Shown here piece after piece: positions 56,232-64,000 of a stretch of DNA of 64,000 nucleotides. Both the position numbers and the translations under genes were made by a program. Origin of the DNA: HXMU1420-13 sp965601825. Its GTDB lineage: Bacteria > Bacteroidota > Rhodothermia > Balneolales > Balneolaceae. How positions within the stretch are numbered: position 1 is the first letter of the stretch; each line of letters starts with the position of its first letter. Location of the stretch: NCBI GenBank assembly GCA_965601825.1, contig OZ271839.1, positions 3,162,001-3,226,000 of the forward strand. Reading direction: 5' to 3'. The notes below the pieces were generated by a model. The model saw nothing but the letters and a program-made list of their open reading frames with translations. It made no database searches and was not told the origin of the DNA.

Positions 56232-57929
56232 ATGAAAAAACTTAACCTATTTTCAATCTTACTGTTATTTGCCTCCATTACATTTTCTGGATGCCTTGAG
56301 CAGCCTTTAACTCAAGATGTTATCCTTATCAATCAAATTGGTTACCCAACTAGTGCGAGCAAAAAAGCACTAATTCGAGGAAATGCAGAACGTTTTGAAG
56401 TTCGAGATTCTGAGGGCAATCCAATATTTCGCGATTCTATTTCGGAACCACAATATTGGGAGTTATCTGGAGATTCAGTTGGCATAGCCGATTTTTCTTC
56501 ACTTACACAATCTGGCGAGTATACTTTGTGTGTGGATGATGTCTGCTCCTATCCTTTTTATGTCGCTCCAAGTTTATATGGTGATTTAGCTGATGCTGCA
56601 ATGAAATCTTACTACTATTCTAGAGTTGGTGTAGATATAGAAGAAGAATTTGGTGGAAAATGGAATTATAAAGGTGGACATCCGGATACTGAAGTTTTTA
56701 TTCATGCGTCTGCAGCAGATGAAAGAAGACCTGAGGGTTCAACCATTTCCTCTCCCGGTGGCTGGTATGATGCCGGCGATTATGGAAAATATATTGTAAA
56801 CAGCAGTATCACCACTTGGACTATTCTTCAAAGCCTTAGACTGAATAGAGATTTTCACAGTTCTCAAAACCTGAATATCCCGGAATCCGAAAATGAGCTA
56901 CCTGATATCCTGGATGAAGCATTGGTTAATCTAAGATGGATGATGACCATGCAAGATCCTAATGACGGTGGCTTGTATCACAAACTCACTACAAAGAATT
57001 TTGATGCCTTTATTATGCCCGAAGAAACTTCGAATCCCAGATATGTAGTGATGAAAACCACTTCAGCGAGTTTGGATTTTGCATCAACAATGGCAACTGC
57101 GTCAAGAATTGTTCGCGAATATGGTATGGATGAATTAGCTGATGAAATGAAAGGAGCGGCTACAAGTGCATGGTATTGGGCGATCGAAAACCCTGCGATT
57201 TTCTATGATCAACCGGAGGATATTACAACCGGTGCTTATATAGATACTTCCTTCGTAGATGAATGGTTTTGGGCATCCGCAGAAATGTATTTATTGACTG
57301 GAGATAATCAATACAAAGAGAAAATGATGGAGAATTATGAAGCTCCGATCACACCAAAATGGGACGTTGTAAATGCTCTTGGATTAATTTCGCTTCTTAC
57401 TTCAGACAAACGATCAGAATTCCCTGAAATCGAAGAAGATTTCATAGCGTATGTTGATCTAATGCTTGAAAAAGAAAACACCTCCCCTTACCTAATCAGC
57501 ATGGATAAATTTGCCTGGGGAAGCAATTCAGATGTTGCAAATGATGGCATGCTGAAGTTGGTTGCCTATCAACTAACCGGGGATGAAAAGTATGTTGCTT
57601 CCGCTCAGAATGATTTGGATTACATTCTTGGTAGAAATGCCACCGGTTATTCATTTGTAACAGGTTTTGGAGACAAAACTCCACTCGATCAACATAACAG
57701 AATTATGGGCGCTGATGGAATTGATGAACCTATTCCGGGTTACATTTCAGGTGGTCCAAACACTATTGTTTTAACTGATTGCGAATCAGATGGAGTTGTC
57801 AGATCAACATTTCCGGCAGTATCATTTACAGACACTCAATGCAGCTACTCAACTAATGAAACTGCGATAAACTGGAATGCGCCATTAGTGTTTTTATCTA
57901 CGGGATTGGAAGTGTATTATCAGGAATGA
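56232..57929 (+). CDS. GH9 endoglucanase lipoprotein with CelD-N domain
   Basis: Lipoprotein signal (FSGC, Cys21), an N-terminal Ig-like CelD_N domain (about 27-110, INQIGYPTSASKKALIRG) and the GH9 (alpha/alpha)6 barrel. Catalytic D180 and D183 lie in GGWYDAGDYGKY, and the proton donor Glu in YSTNETAINWNAPL. The enzyme cuts beta-1,4-glucan at the cell surface. It starts 11 bases after GH94. Confidence 0.95.
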   Translation: MKKLNLFSILLLFASITFSGCLEQPLTQDVILINQIGYPTSASKKALIRGNAERFEVRDSEGNPIFRDSISEPQYWELSGDSVGIADFSSLTQSGEYTLCVDDVCSYPFYVAPSLYGDLADAAMKSYYYSRVGVDIEEEFGGKWNYKGGHPDTEVFIHASAADERRPEGSTISSPGGWYDAGDYGKYIVNSSITTWTILQSLRLNRDFHSSQNLNIPESENELPDILDEALVNLRWMMTMQDPNDGGLYHKLTTKNFDAFIMPEETSNPRYVVMKTTSASLDFASTMATASRIVREYGMDELADEMKGAATSAWYWAIENPAIFYDQPEDITTGAYIDTSFVDEWFWASAEMYLLTGDNQYKEKMMENYEAPITPKWDVVNALGLISLLTSDKRSEFPEIEEDFIAYVDLMLEKENTSPYLISMDKFAWGSNSDVANDGMLKLVAYQLTGDEKYVASAQNDLDYILGRNATGYSFVTGFGDKTPLDQHNRIMGADGIDEPIPGYISGGPNTIVLTDCESDGVVRSTFPAVSFTDTQCSYSTNETAINWNAPLVFLSTGLEVYYQE

Positions 57930-58390
57930 AAATAAATATCCGAAGAGCAAAATTAGCAGACTTAGAAGAATTGCAATCGCTTTTTGTTGATACGATTAAA
58001 TCAACCTGCTCAAATGATTATAACGAAGATCAAATCAATGCATGGACTTCATCGGTTCAAAATCTGGATAGATGGCATAGATTGATCAACCATCAATATT
58101 CTATAGTTGCAGAAAGTGATGAGAAAATTGTTGGTCTAGCAGCACTTGATGATCCTGATTACCTCGACTTTCTATACGTTCATAAAGACTTTCAACGACA
58201 AGGAATTGCAAATCAACTTTATGAAGCGTTAAAGCTCGAATCATTACATCTGGGTGAATACAAATTGATTTCTGATGTAAGTATAACTGCAAAACCGTTC
58301 TTCATATCCAAAGGATTTGAGGTTGAGAAAGAAAACAGAAAGGATGTTCGTGGTGTTGAATTGATCAACTACAGGATGAAGGAAATCTGA
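57926..58390 (+). CDS. GNAT-family N-acetyltransferase
   Basis: 154 residues with acetyl-CoA motif LYVHKDFQRQGIANQLYEAL and preceding KIVGLAALDDPDYLDFL. The ATG overlaps the GH9 stop (ATGA), so it belongs to the glucan operon by position, although its function may be unrelated. It converges with dapA: stop codons are one base apart, within the small palindrome GATCTAATCTAGATC. Confidence 0.9.
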   Translation: MKINIRRAKLADLEELQSLFVDTIKSTCSNDYNEDQINAWTSSVQNLDRWHRLINHQYSIVAESDEKIVGLAALDDPDYLDFLYVHKDFQRQGIANQLYEALKLESLHLGEYKLISDVSITAKPFFISKGFEVEKENRKDVRGVELINYRMKEI

Positions 58391-58391
58391 T

Positions 58392-59291
58392 CTAATCTAG
58401 ATCTTCAAACCATTCATTTAACTTTCGATCTGCTTCGATTAGCGCTTCTTCTGTTTCCTGGGATAAGTCTTCCCTCACTAAAGGGAGTCTAACCTGATCT
58501 GAATTAATCCATCCCTTATGGAAAAGTAGAGATTTAACCGGGGTTGGACTTGGTGCATTGAATAGCAGATCCACACAAGAAACCCAATCATCCAACAAGT
58601 CCTGCACATTTCCTGCAAGCGCTAAATCCAAATACACCCGTGTTTTCTTCGGCCAAACATTTGCAGCCACCGAAACATGACCGATTGCACCTAAATCAAC
58701 GAACTCACGAATTAGATTATCATCTCCGCAATATAATGGAGCTTTAGGTTCTGCATTGAAGAATTCGTTGAAATCATCAATACTACCACTTGCCTCTTTC
58801 AAACCAAGATAGTTTCCAAATTCATTAAACAGGCGAGCAGGAACTTCAGGATCCATTTTCTTTCCGGTTCTTGATGGCACGTTATATATCATGCAAGGTG
58901 TATCGGTTTCAATCATCAATGAACGGAACCAGACATACTGCCCTTCTTTTCCTGGTTTTGCATAAAGTGGATTCACCAAGAGAAAAGCATCCACTTTCAA
59001 ATCATCACAAAACTTAATGAACTCAATCTGTGCTTCTAGATTAAAACCGCCTATTCCGACCATAACCGGAACTACTAAGTCCAGTGCTTTTGTGAATTTT
59101 ACTACTTCTTGCTTTTCATCAAGTGTAAGATTTAAGCCTTCACCCGTGCTGCCTAAAACCAGCACTCCATTTCCTGCTATTTCCTGCTCACGCAAAACCG
59201 ATTCAAGACTCTCATAATCGATTTCAGCAAAATCATTCATCGGGGTGACCATAGCGGTCCAGAGTGGGAAATTTTTTAAAGAATCAGCCAT
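58392..59291 (-). CDS. dapA: 4-hydroxy-tetrahydrodipicolinate synthase
   Basis: A TIM-barrel DapA of 299 residues. Schiff-base K165 in GLKEASGS, Y136 in IYNVPSRTG and T49 in LGSTGEGLNL form the active site. It condenses pyruvate with aspartate semialdehyde, the first lysine-specific step. Last gene of lysC-dapB-dapA on the minus strand, overlapping dapB by eight bases. Confidence 0.95.
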   Translation of the reverse strand: MADSLKNFPLWTAMVTPMNDFAEIDYESLESVLREQEIAGNGVLVLGSTGEGLNLTLDEKQEVVKFTKALDLVVPVMVGIGGFNLEAQIEFIKFCDDLKVDAFLLVNPLYAKPGKEGQYVWFRSLMIETDTPCMIYNVPSRTGKKMDPEVPARLFNEFGNYLGLKEASGSIDDFNEFFNAEPKAPLYCGDDNLIREFVDLGAIGHVSVAANVWPKKTRVYLDLALAGNVQDLLDDWVSCVDLLFNAPSPTPVKSLLFHKGWINSDQVRLPLVREDLSQETEEALIEADRKLNEWFEDLD

Positions 59292-59958
59292 TGGTAGTTA
59301 AATCGAAGAGTTCTCCAAAAGTATGAACTCCGTACTTCAAATGCTGATTTGATACTAATTGTTCCGCAGCCCAAATTGCACCTTCAGCAAAAATGGATCG
59401 GTCTAATGCTTCATGCTTGAGCTGAATTTTCTCCGTTCCTGTAGTTATGGTTAATTCATGTATTCCATTAACATCTCCTTCTCTGTCTGATGTTATTTCT
59501 ACAGGTTGATTTAACCAATTCTTCCATGAGATCGCAGTACCACTTGGAGCATCTTTTTTGTGGATATGATGAACTTCATGAATGGCAAAATCCGGTGAAT
59601 TTAAAATCTCTGATCCCGAACTCATACTTTCTATCGCTTTTCGGATCAGGTTCATACCTAAACTGAAATTATTCGCTAAAACCCATTTAGTTCTTAAGCT
59701 TTGTACACGTCGGTCTAAATCATCAGGCCATTCATATCCTGTACTACCCCATGCTGCTGGAACTCCAGAAGCAAGTACCACTTCTATGATATCAGAAACT
59801 GCATCACCCGGAACAAAAACGATGAGAGCATCAGCCTTTTTGAGTTTCTCTAAAGTTGGAAGATTATTCTCATCAAAGGAATCCAATAAATGATCCCCAA
59901 GCATTTCAACAACTTTACTACCCGTTTTACCGGTTCCAATAACTGAGATTTTCATCAT
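59284..59958 (-). CDS. dapB: 4-hydroxy-tetrahydrodipicolinate reductase
   Basis: N-terminal nucleotide motif ISVIGTGKTGSKV and the DapB signature HHIHKKDAPSGTA, with the catalytic His/Lys pair. At 224 residues it is of the short Bacteroidota type (E. coli about 273). It reduces the DapA product with NAD(P)H. It overlaps lysC by four and dapA by eight bases. Confidence 0.94.
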   Translation of the reverse strand: MMKISVIGTGKTGSKVVEMLGDHLLDSFDENNLPTLEKLKKADALIVFVPGDAVSDIIEVVLASGVPAAWGSTGYEWPDDLDRRVQSLRTKWVLANNFSLGMNLIRKAIESMSSGSEILNSPDFAIHEVHHIHKKDAPSGTAISWKNWLNQPVEITSDREGDVNGIHELTITTGTEKIQLKHEALDRSIFAEGAIWAAEQLVSNQHLKYGVHTFGELFDLTTNG

Positions 59959-61280
59959 TCAATAAACTTTTTGTGGATCAGTTCCACGATTTCTTTGCCA
60001 CTTTTCTCATCAACCAAGAAACATAAATTGAAGGCAGATGAACCATGGCAGACTAATCGAATATTATAGTCTTTCAACAAGCTAAAAAGCTGACCACTTA
60101 TACCTGATGTCACATTCAAACGATTGCCGATGATTGCAACCAAAGAAAGATCCTTTTCAACTTCTACATCGCAAAACTCATTCAATTGGCGAAATACTTT
60201 TTCAGTGAGCTCAACTTTATTCGATGCTTTATGAGCGGTATCAAGAGTTAGTGATACACTTACCTCGGATGTGGTCACTAAGTCAACAGAGATTTTGTTT
60301 TCAGCTAACACATTAAAAAGTCGAGCCAAAAAACCATGTTGATGAAGCATATCCAAACTACGAACAGTCAGTAAAGTTTGCTCTTTTCTTAGAGATATCG
60401 CACGAACAACCGGTTCTTTTTCGGTTTTTGTAACGATGTATGTACCCGGCAACTCTGGTCGTTTACTATCGGCAACACGAACTCGAATACCACTTCTCAT
60501 TGCCGGTTTTATGGTTGCAGGATGAAGCACTTTTCCACCAAACACTGAAAGCTCAGCAGCCTCATCAAATGTAATTTCCGGAATTGGCTTCGCTTCTTTT
60601 ACTAATCGCGGATCTGTAGTGTAAACACCGGCTACGTCTGTCCAAATCTCGAGCTGATCTGCTCCGACAGCTTCTGCAAATAAAGCCGCTGAATAATCGC
60701 TTCCACCGCGGCCCAAAGTAGTAGTTGATCCAAAAATATCTGATCCTATAAATCCCTGCGTCAGATAAATTTTACCTTTTTCAATGAAAGTATCTGCTTT
60801 CTTTTTTATTGCTTCCAGGTCCGGGACTGCGTTACCGAAAGTAGAATCTGTTTTGATGATTTTTCTAGCATCAAGCCACTCGGCAGTAACACCATTCTCT
60901 TTCAATACCTCAACAAATATTCGAGTACTCATCAATTCACCGAAAGCATACAATCGATCTTTCCATCTTTTATCCCTTCCAAACTGATCTAAATGAGCTC
61001 GAAGTTCTGAAAGTTGTCTCTGGAAAGTTGTTAATGCCCCTTTTCGATCCTTTAAATTCGATATGATATTGAGATGTCGATTGTTGATTTCTATGAGAAT
61101 CTCTTCACGGTTCGTTGAACTAATATTTGGATTCTCAAGTGCAACTAAATCATTAGTTGTTCCACTGGTAGCACTAATCACGATGATTTTTCGTTCAGTT
61201 TTATCAGCTACAATAGATGCGCTATGCTGCATGGCTTCGTAGGTGCCAACTGAAGTACCACCAAATTTTGATACAATCAT
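59955..61280 (-). CDS. lysC: aspartate kinase (monofunctional, lysine-type)
   Basis: The ATG at 61280 is chosen because it starts exactly at MIVSKFGGTSVG, the kinase signature; upstream residues would be non-conserved. GRGGSDYSAALFA is the aspartate site. Two ACT domains follow (about 300-441) that normally give feedback control by lysine and/or threonine. It starts the lysine operon; the 103-base divergent gap to the esterase gene is too short for a lysine riboswitch. Confidence 0.94.
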   Translation of the reverse strand: MIVSKFGGTSVGTYEAMQHSASIVADKTERKIIVISATSGTTNDLVALENPNISSTNREEILIEINNRHLNIISNLKDRKGALTTFQRQLSELRAHLDQFGRDKRWKDRLYAFGELMSTRIFVEVLKENGVTAEWLDARKIIKTDSTFGNAVPDLEAIKKKADTFIEKGKIYLTQGFIGSDIFGSTTTLGRGGSDYSAALFAEAVGADQLEIWTDVAGVYTTDPRLVKEAKPIPEITFDEAAELSVFGGKVLHPATIKPAMRSGIRVRVADSKRPELPGTYIVTKTEKEPVVRAISLRKEQTLLTVRSLDMLHQHGFLARLFNVLAENKISVDLVTTSEVSVSLTLDTAHKASNKVELTEKVFRQLNEFCDVEVEKDLSLVAIIGNRLNVTSGISGQLFSLLKDYNIRLVCHGSSAFNLCFLVDEKSGKEIVELIHKKFIE

Positions 61281-61383
61281 GAGTGGGTTGTCTTTTTTGA
61301 TTGAACAAGCAAAATAATCAGAGTTTGAACAAAAGCATTGTGTATTTTTTACAGCTAAGAAAATCAATTAACTATTCATCCGG

Positions 61384-62583
61384 ATGAAACACTTTTCACT
61401 CATTCTCTTTGTGTTAGCTGCACTCTCATTTAGTTGTCAAAAGAGCTCTATTACCGATCTTGATGCCGATCTTGAACGAATTTCAAACATTAGCGATGAA
61501 GCAATTGCATTAATGGAGGCTGAAGCATTATGGAATCGCCTTGAAATGAGAGATCAAATTCCGTACACAGAAGATTCAACTGTCGTTTTTCTATTTCGTG
61601 GTGATGCTCAAAGCGTTTCATGGAATGGTGATTTCAACAGCTGGGGTGAAAATCCCTCTGTACAATTGGAAGGAGAAAGAGTTGGGAAAAGTGATCTTTG
61701 GTATTTCAAAAGAGATTTCCCCTCAGATGCACGTTTAGACTATAAAATTACAATTGATGGCTCTGATTGGATTCTTGATCCTTCAAATCCAAACTCACAG
61801 TGGAGTGGTTTTGGTGTTAATTCTGAATTGAGAATGCCGGACTGGAAACCAGAACCTCTAACTGAGTTAATTGAAAATGCATCTAAAGGATATATTGAAT
61901 TAGGTGAACAGTTAATGAGTGATGCTCTTGGTTATGCTGTTGGGTATGATATTTATATTCCAGCTAATTATGATTCTCAAGATGATCTAAATGTGATTTA
62001 TGTTACCGACGGTCAGGAATACAGCAATGAAAATCTTGGCTCTATGATAACAGTATTGGATAATCTGCATCACTTAAATCAAATCGAACCAACCATTGCA
62101 GTTTTTGTAAGTCCGTTAGATCCGTGGGATATGGAAATGAATCGCAGAATGGATGAATTCGGTAATAATCAGGATTATATCTCTTTTTTCATTGGTGAAT
62201 TAATTCCTAGAATAGAATCTGAATATCGAGTGAATTCCAGTCGTTCAAGCAGAGCTATTTTGGGTACTTCATTAGGTGGTTTAAATGCTACTTATTTTGG
62301 ATTCACACGTCCGGATATCTTTCAGAATGTTGCTATACAGGCTCCCGCGTATTGGTATCGAGAAGAAATTTTTGACATTGTAAAAGCTTCAAATTTCAAC
62401 GATCCAAATCTATTTATGAGTGTTGGTACCATCGGAGATAACACCATTGATGCTCGAAACATGAAAACAATTTTAGAAGAGAAAGGCCTGGAATTTACCT
62501 ATCTGGAAGTGAATGAAGGTCATTCCTGGGGTGCATGGAGAACACAACTGGATGATATTTTGATTCAGTTTTTTGGGAAATAA
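61384..62583 (+). CDS. esterase lipoprotein (Fes/IroE-like) with N-terminal E-set domain
   Basis: Lipoprotein signal (SFSC, Cys18). Residues about 60-140 look like a CBM48/E-set domain (VVFLFRGDAQSVSWNGDFNSWG). The alpha/beta-hydrolase has S296 in GTSLGG, an Asp in the following strands and His in NEGHSWGAW. The arrangement is that of enterochelin-esterase-like and feruloyl-esterase-like enzymes, which cut ester bonds in siderophores or plant polysaccharide side chains. Nearby glucan genes favour the latter. Confidence 0.88.
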   Translation: MKHFSLILFVLAALSFSCQKSSITDLDADLERISNISDEAIALMEAEALWNRLEMRDQIPYTEDSTVVFLFRGDAQSVSWNGDFNSWGENPSVQLEGERVGKSDLWYFKRDFPSDARLDYKITIDGSDWILDPSNPNSQWSGFGVNSELRMPDWKPEPLTELIENASKGYIELGEQLMSDALGYAVGYDIYIPANYDSQDDLNVIYVTDGQEYSNENLGSMITVLDNLHHLNQIEPTIAVFVSPLDPWDMEMNRRMDEFGNNQDYISFFIGELIPRIESEYRVNSSRSSRAILGTSLGGLNATYFGFTRPDIFQNVAIQAPAYWYREEIFDIVKASNFNDPNLFMSVGTIGDNTIDARNMKTILEEKGLEFTYLEVNEGHSWGAWRTQLDDILIQFFGK

Positions 62584-62584
62584 A

Positions 62585-62640
62585 GGCACTGAGGCACTGA
62601 GGCACTGAGGCACTGAGGCACTGAGGCACTGAGGCACTGA
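62585..62640. repeat. octanucleotide tandem repeat GGCACTGA, 7 perfect copies
   Basis: Seven exact GGCACTGA units start one base after the esterase stop codon. No hairpin or T tract was seen within the unit that would act as terminator. Confidence 0.97.
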
Positions 62641-62664
62641 AATTAGATTATCGAAGTTCGATAT

Positions 62665-62759
62665 CCCTTTGTCCCTTTGTCCCTTTGTCCCTTTGTCCCT
62701 TTGTCCCTTTGTCCCTTTGTCCCTTTGTCCCTTTGTCCCTTTGTCCCTTTGTCCCTTTG
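62665..62759. repeat. octanucleotide tandem repeat CCCTTTGT, 11 perfect copies plus partial
   Basis: Eleven exact CCCTTTGT units and seven more bases of the next copy fill the gap before the DUF819 gene. The unit differs from the neighbouring GGCACTGA repeat, so two unrelated arrays are side by side. Confidence 0.97.
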
Positions 62760-62816
62760 AAAGTAATCAAGCATCTTCTTATTCTCGTTGCCAATAAATT
62801 AACCCAACAAACCACC

Positions 62817-64000
62817 ATGCCTTTAATCACTAATGATGCTGTCGTATTCGGACTATTGATGGCAATACTTGCTGCTATCTTTGTTACTTCTCATAGTGAA
62901 AACCCAGGGTGGAGAAAATTCTATCGTATAGTACCCTCTTTACTGCTTTGTTATTTCATCCCATCCGTTTTTACATCACTAGGAATAATTAGCCCGGACG
63001 AATCGAATTTGTATTATATGGCATCCAGATACTTATTACCGGCAAGTTTGGTCTTGCTTACTCTAAGTATCGACATTAAGGCAATTATGAATTTGGGTTG
63101 GAAAGCAGTGGCTATGTTCTTTGCCGGAACAACAGGTATCATTATTGGTGGTCCTATTGCATTAATGATCGTTGGGGCAATCAACCCGGAGATTACTGCT
63201 GGTGCCGGACCGGACGAGATTTGGAGAGGTTTAGCAACAGTTGCCGGTAGTTGGATTGGAGGTGGTGCAAACCAGACTGCGATGTATGAAATCTTCGAAG
63301 CAAGCGACACATTGTTCAGTGCAATGATTACAGTCGATATCATCGTTGCGAACATTTGGATGGCTTTTATTCTTTATGGAGCAGGAATGAGTGGTACCAT
63401 CGACAAATGGTTTAAAGCTGATTCTTCCGCAATTGAAACTTTAAAGAAAAGTGTAGCTGATTACCAGGCAAGCATTGCTAAAGTACCAACTATGGTTGAT
63501 TTCGTTAAGATGGGAGCTATCGCATTTGTAATTGTGGCTTTAGGGCATGTTTTAGGTGATGTGATTGCTCCATGGGTATCTGAAAATTCAGAAACCTTAA
63601 GTCGACTTAGTTTCAACTCCCCATTCTTTTGGATTGTTGTAACTGCGACTGTTGGTGGATTTGCTATGAGCTTTACAAAACAACGTGAACTGGAAGGTGC
63701 CGGAGCTTCAAAACTTGGAAGTTTATTTCTTTACATCTTAGTTATGACCATTGGTATGAAAATGGATTTAGGAGCTTTTGTTGATGTGCCAGGCTTTTTC
63801 ATTATTGGTTTTATCTGGATCATCATCCATGTAATAGTACTACTTGTTGTTGGTAAACTCATTAAAGCTCCGTTTTTCTTTACTGCTGTTGGTTCACAGG
63901 CAAATGTAGGTGGAGCTGCATCCGCACCTATTGTCGCATCAGCATTCTCACCGGCTTTAGCACCGGTAGGTGTTTTGTTAGCTGTTTTAGGTTATGGTGT
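62817..64000 (+). CDS. DUF819-family membrane protein, 3' partial
   Basis: The frame from ATG at 62817 (MPLITNDAVVFGLLMAI) stays open to the window end, so the gene is cut off. It has eight or more membrane helices, with characteristic DUF819 segments SRYLLPASLVLLTLSIDIK, GSWIGGGANQTAMYE and VGGAASAPIVASAFSP near the end. Members are predicted transporters or YjcL-like proteins of unknown substrate. Its promoter must lie in or near the octamer repeats. Confidence 0.85.
   Translation, partial: MPLITNDAVVFGLLMAILAAIFVTSHSENPGWRKFYRIVPSLLLCYFIPSVFTSLGIISPDESNLYYMASRYLLPASLVLLTLSIDIKAIMNLGWKAVAMFFAGTTGIIIGGPIALMIVGAINPEITAGAGPDEIWRGLATVAGSWIGGGANQTAMYEIFEASDTLFSAMITVDIIVANIWMAFILYGAGMSGTIDKWFKADSSAIETLKKSVADYQASIAKVPTMVDFVKMGAIAFVIVALGHVLGDVIAPWVSENSETLSRLSFNSPFFWIVVTATVGGFAMSFTKQRELEGAGASKLGSLFLYILVMTIGMKMDLGAFVDVPGFFIIGFIWIIIHVIVLLVVGKLIKAPFFFTAVGSQANVGGAASAPIVASAFSPALAPVGVLLAVLGYG

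Noticed and set aside
61281..61383. Lysine riboswitch before lysC
   Set aside because: Only about 100 bases separate lysC from the divergent esterase gene, too short for an L box, and no matching structure was seen.
62648..62830. Minus-strand frame with GQRDKGTK repeats
   Set aside because: It is the CCCTTTGT repeat read as codons; no start signals or conserved sequence.

Overview
The window is a low-GC, gene-dense chromosomal segment. The proteins look like those of a marine or saline member of the Bacteroidota/Balneolota-Rhodothermota group, possibly Balneola-like. This is inferred from family make-up: a TonB receptor with a carboxypeptidase-regulatory domain, a LytS-like kinase with a LytTR regulator, ABC-2/M1-peptidase fusions, many lipoproteins, scarce Shine-Dalgarno sites, and one promoter of the TTTG-N19-TAnnTTTG type. 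No tRNA, rRNA or CRISPR array was seen. Both window edges cut genes: an alpha/beta-hydrolase/amidohydrolase fusion at the left and a DUF819 membrane protein at the right.

Layout. 0-9 kb: the truncated hydrolase, then an RND efflux operon (TolC protein with a periplasmic-binding-protein-like N-terminus, HlyD adaptor, AcrB-like pump). 9-17 kb: a TPR protein, a nucleotide-sugar-epimerase-like protein, a LytTR/LytS two-component pair, and a divergent ABC ATPase with a giant permease/M1-peptidase fusion. 17-36 kb: an accessory stretch with three penicillin-binding-protein-like serine hydrolases, a MarR-SDR pair with a clear promoter/operator, Dps, two adjacent EreA/ChaN-like secreted proteins, a membrane-anchored metallo-beta-lactamase-fold hydrolase, homocysteine methyltransferase, a GH16 glucanase, a DUF1080 protein and others.

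36.2-39.1 kb is the most unusual part. It has the layout of a small integron: a tyrosine recombinase on the minus strand, a short attI-like region, and two plus-strand gene cassettes (a DUF1963 protein; an exported HExxH lipoprotein). Each cassette is followed by an attC-like site whose stem pairs better on the bottom strand than on the top. Cassette ends match cassette starts as inverted repeats, as expected of circular cassette intermediates. The recombinase is Xer-sized and lacks the insertion typical of IntI. The array ends exactly at the stop codon of dapD.

39-46 kb: dapD, a CPBP protease, a TonB receptor with a CQNC motif in its plug followed by a thioredoxin-like protein and preceded by a Fur/PerR-like box, and a small monooxygenase/AraC-type regulator pair. 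46-58 kb: a beta-glucan/cellobiose locus (GH16 glucanase, PAS histidine kinase, arginase-family enzyme, mutarotase-like protein, Nudix-type regulator, GPH sugar symporter, GH94 cellobiose phosphorylase, GH9 endoglucanase). 58-61 kb: a lysC-dapB-dapA lysine operon. 61-64 kb: an esterase lipoprotein and DUF819. Three perfect 7-8 bp tandem repeats lie in intergenic gaps of the last 11 kb.
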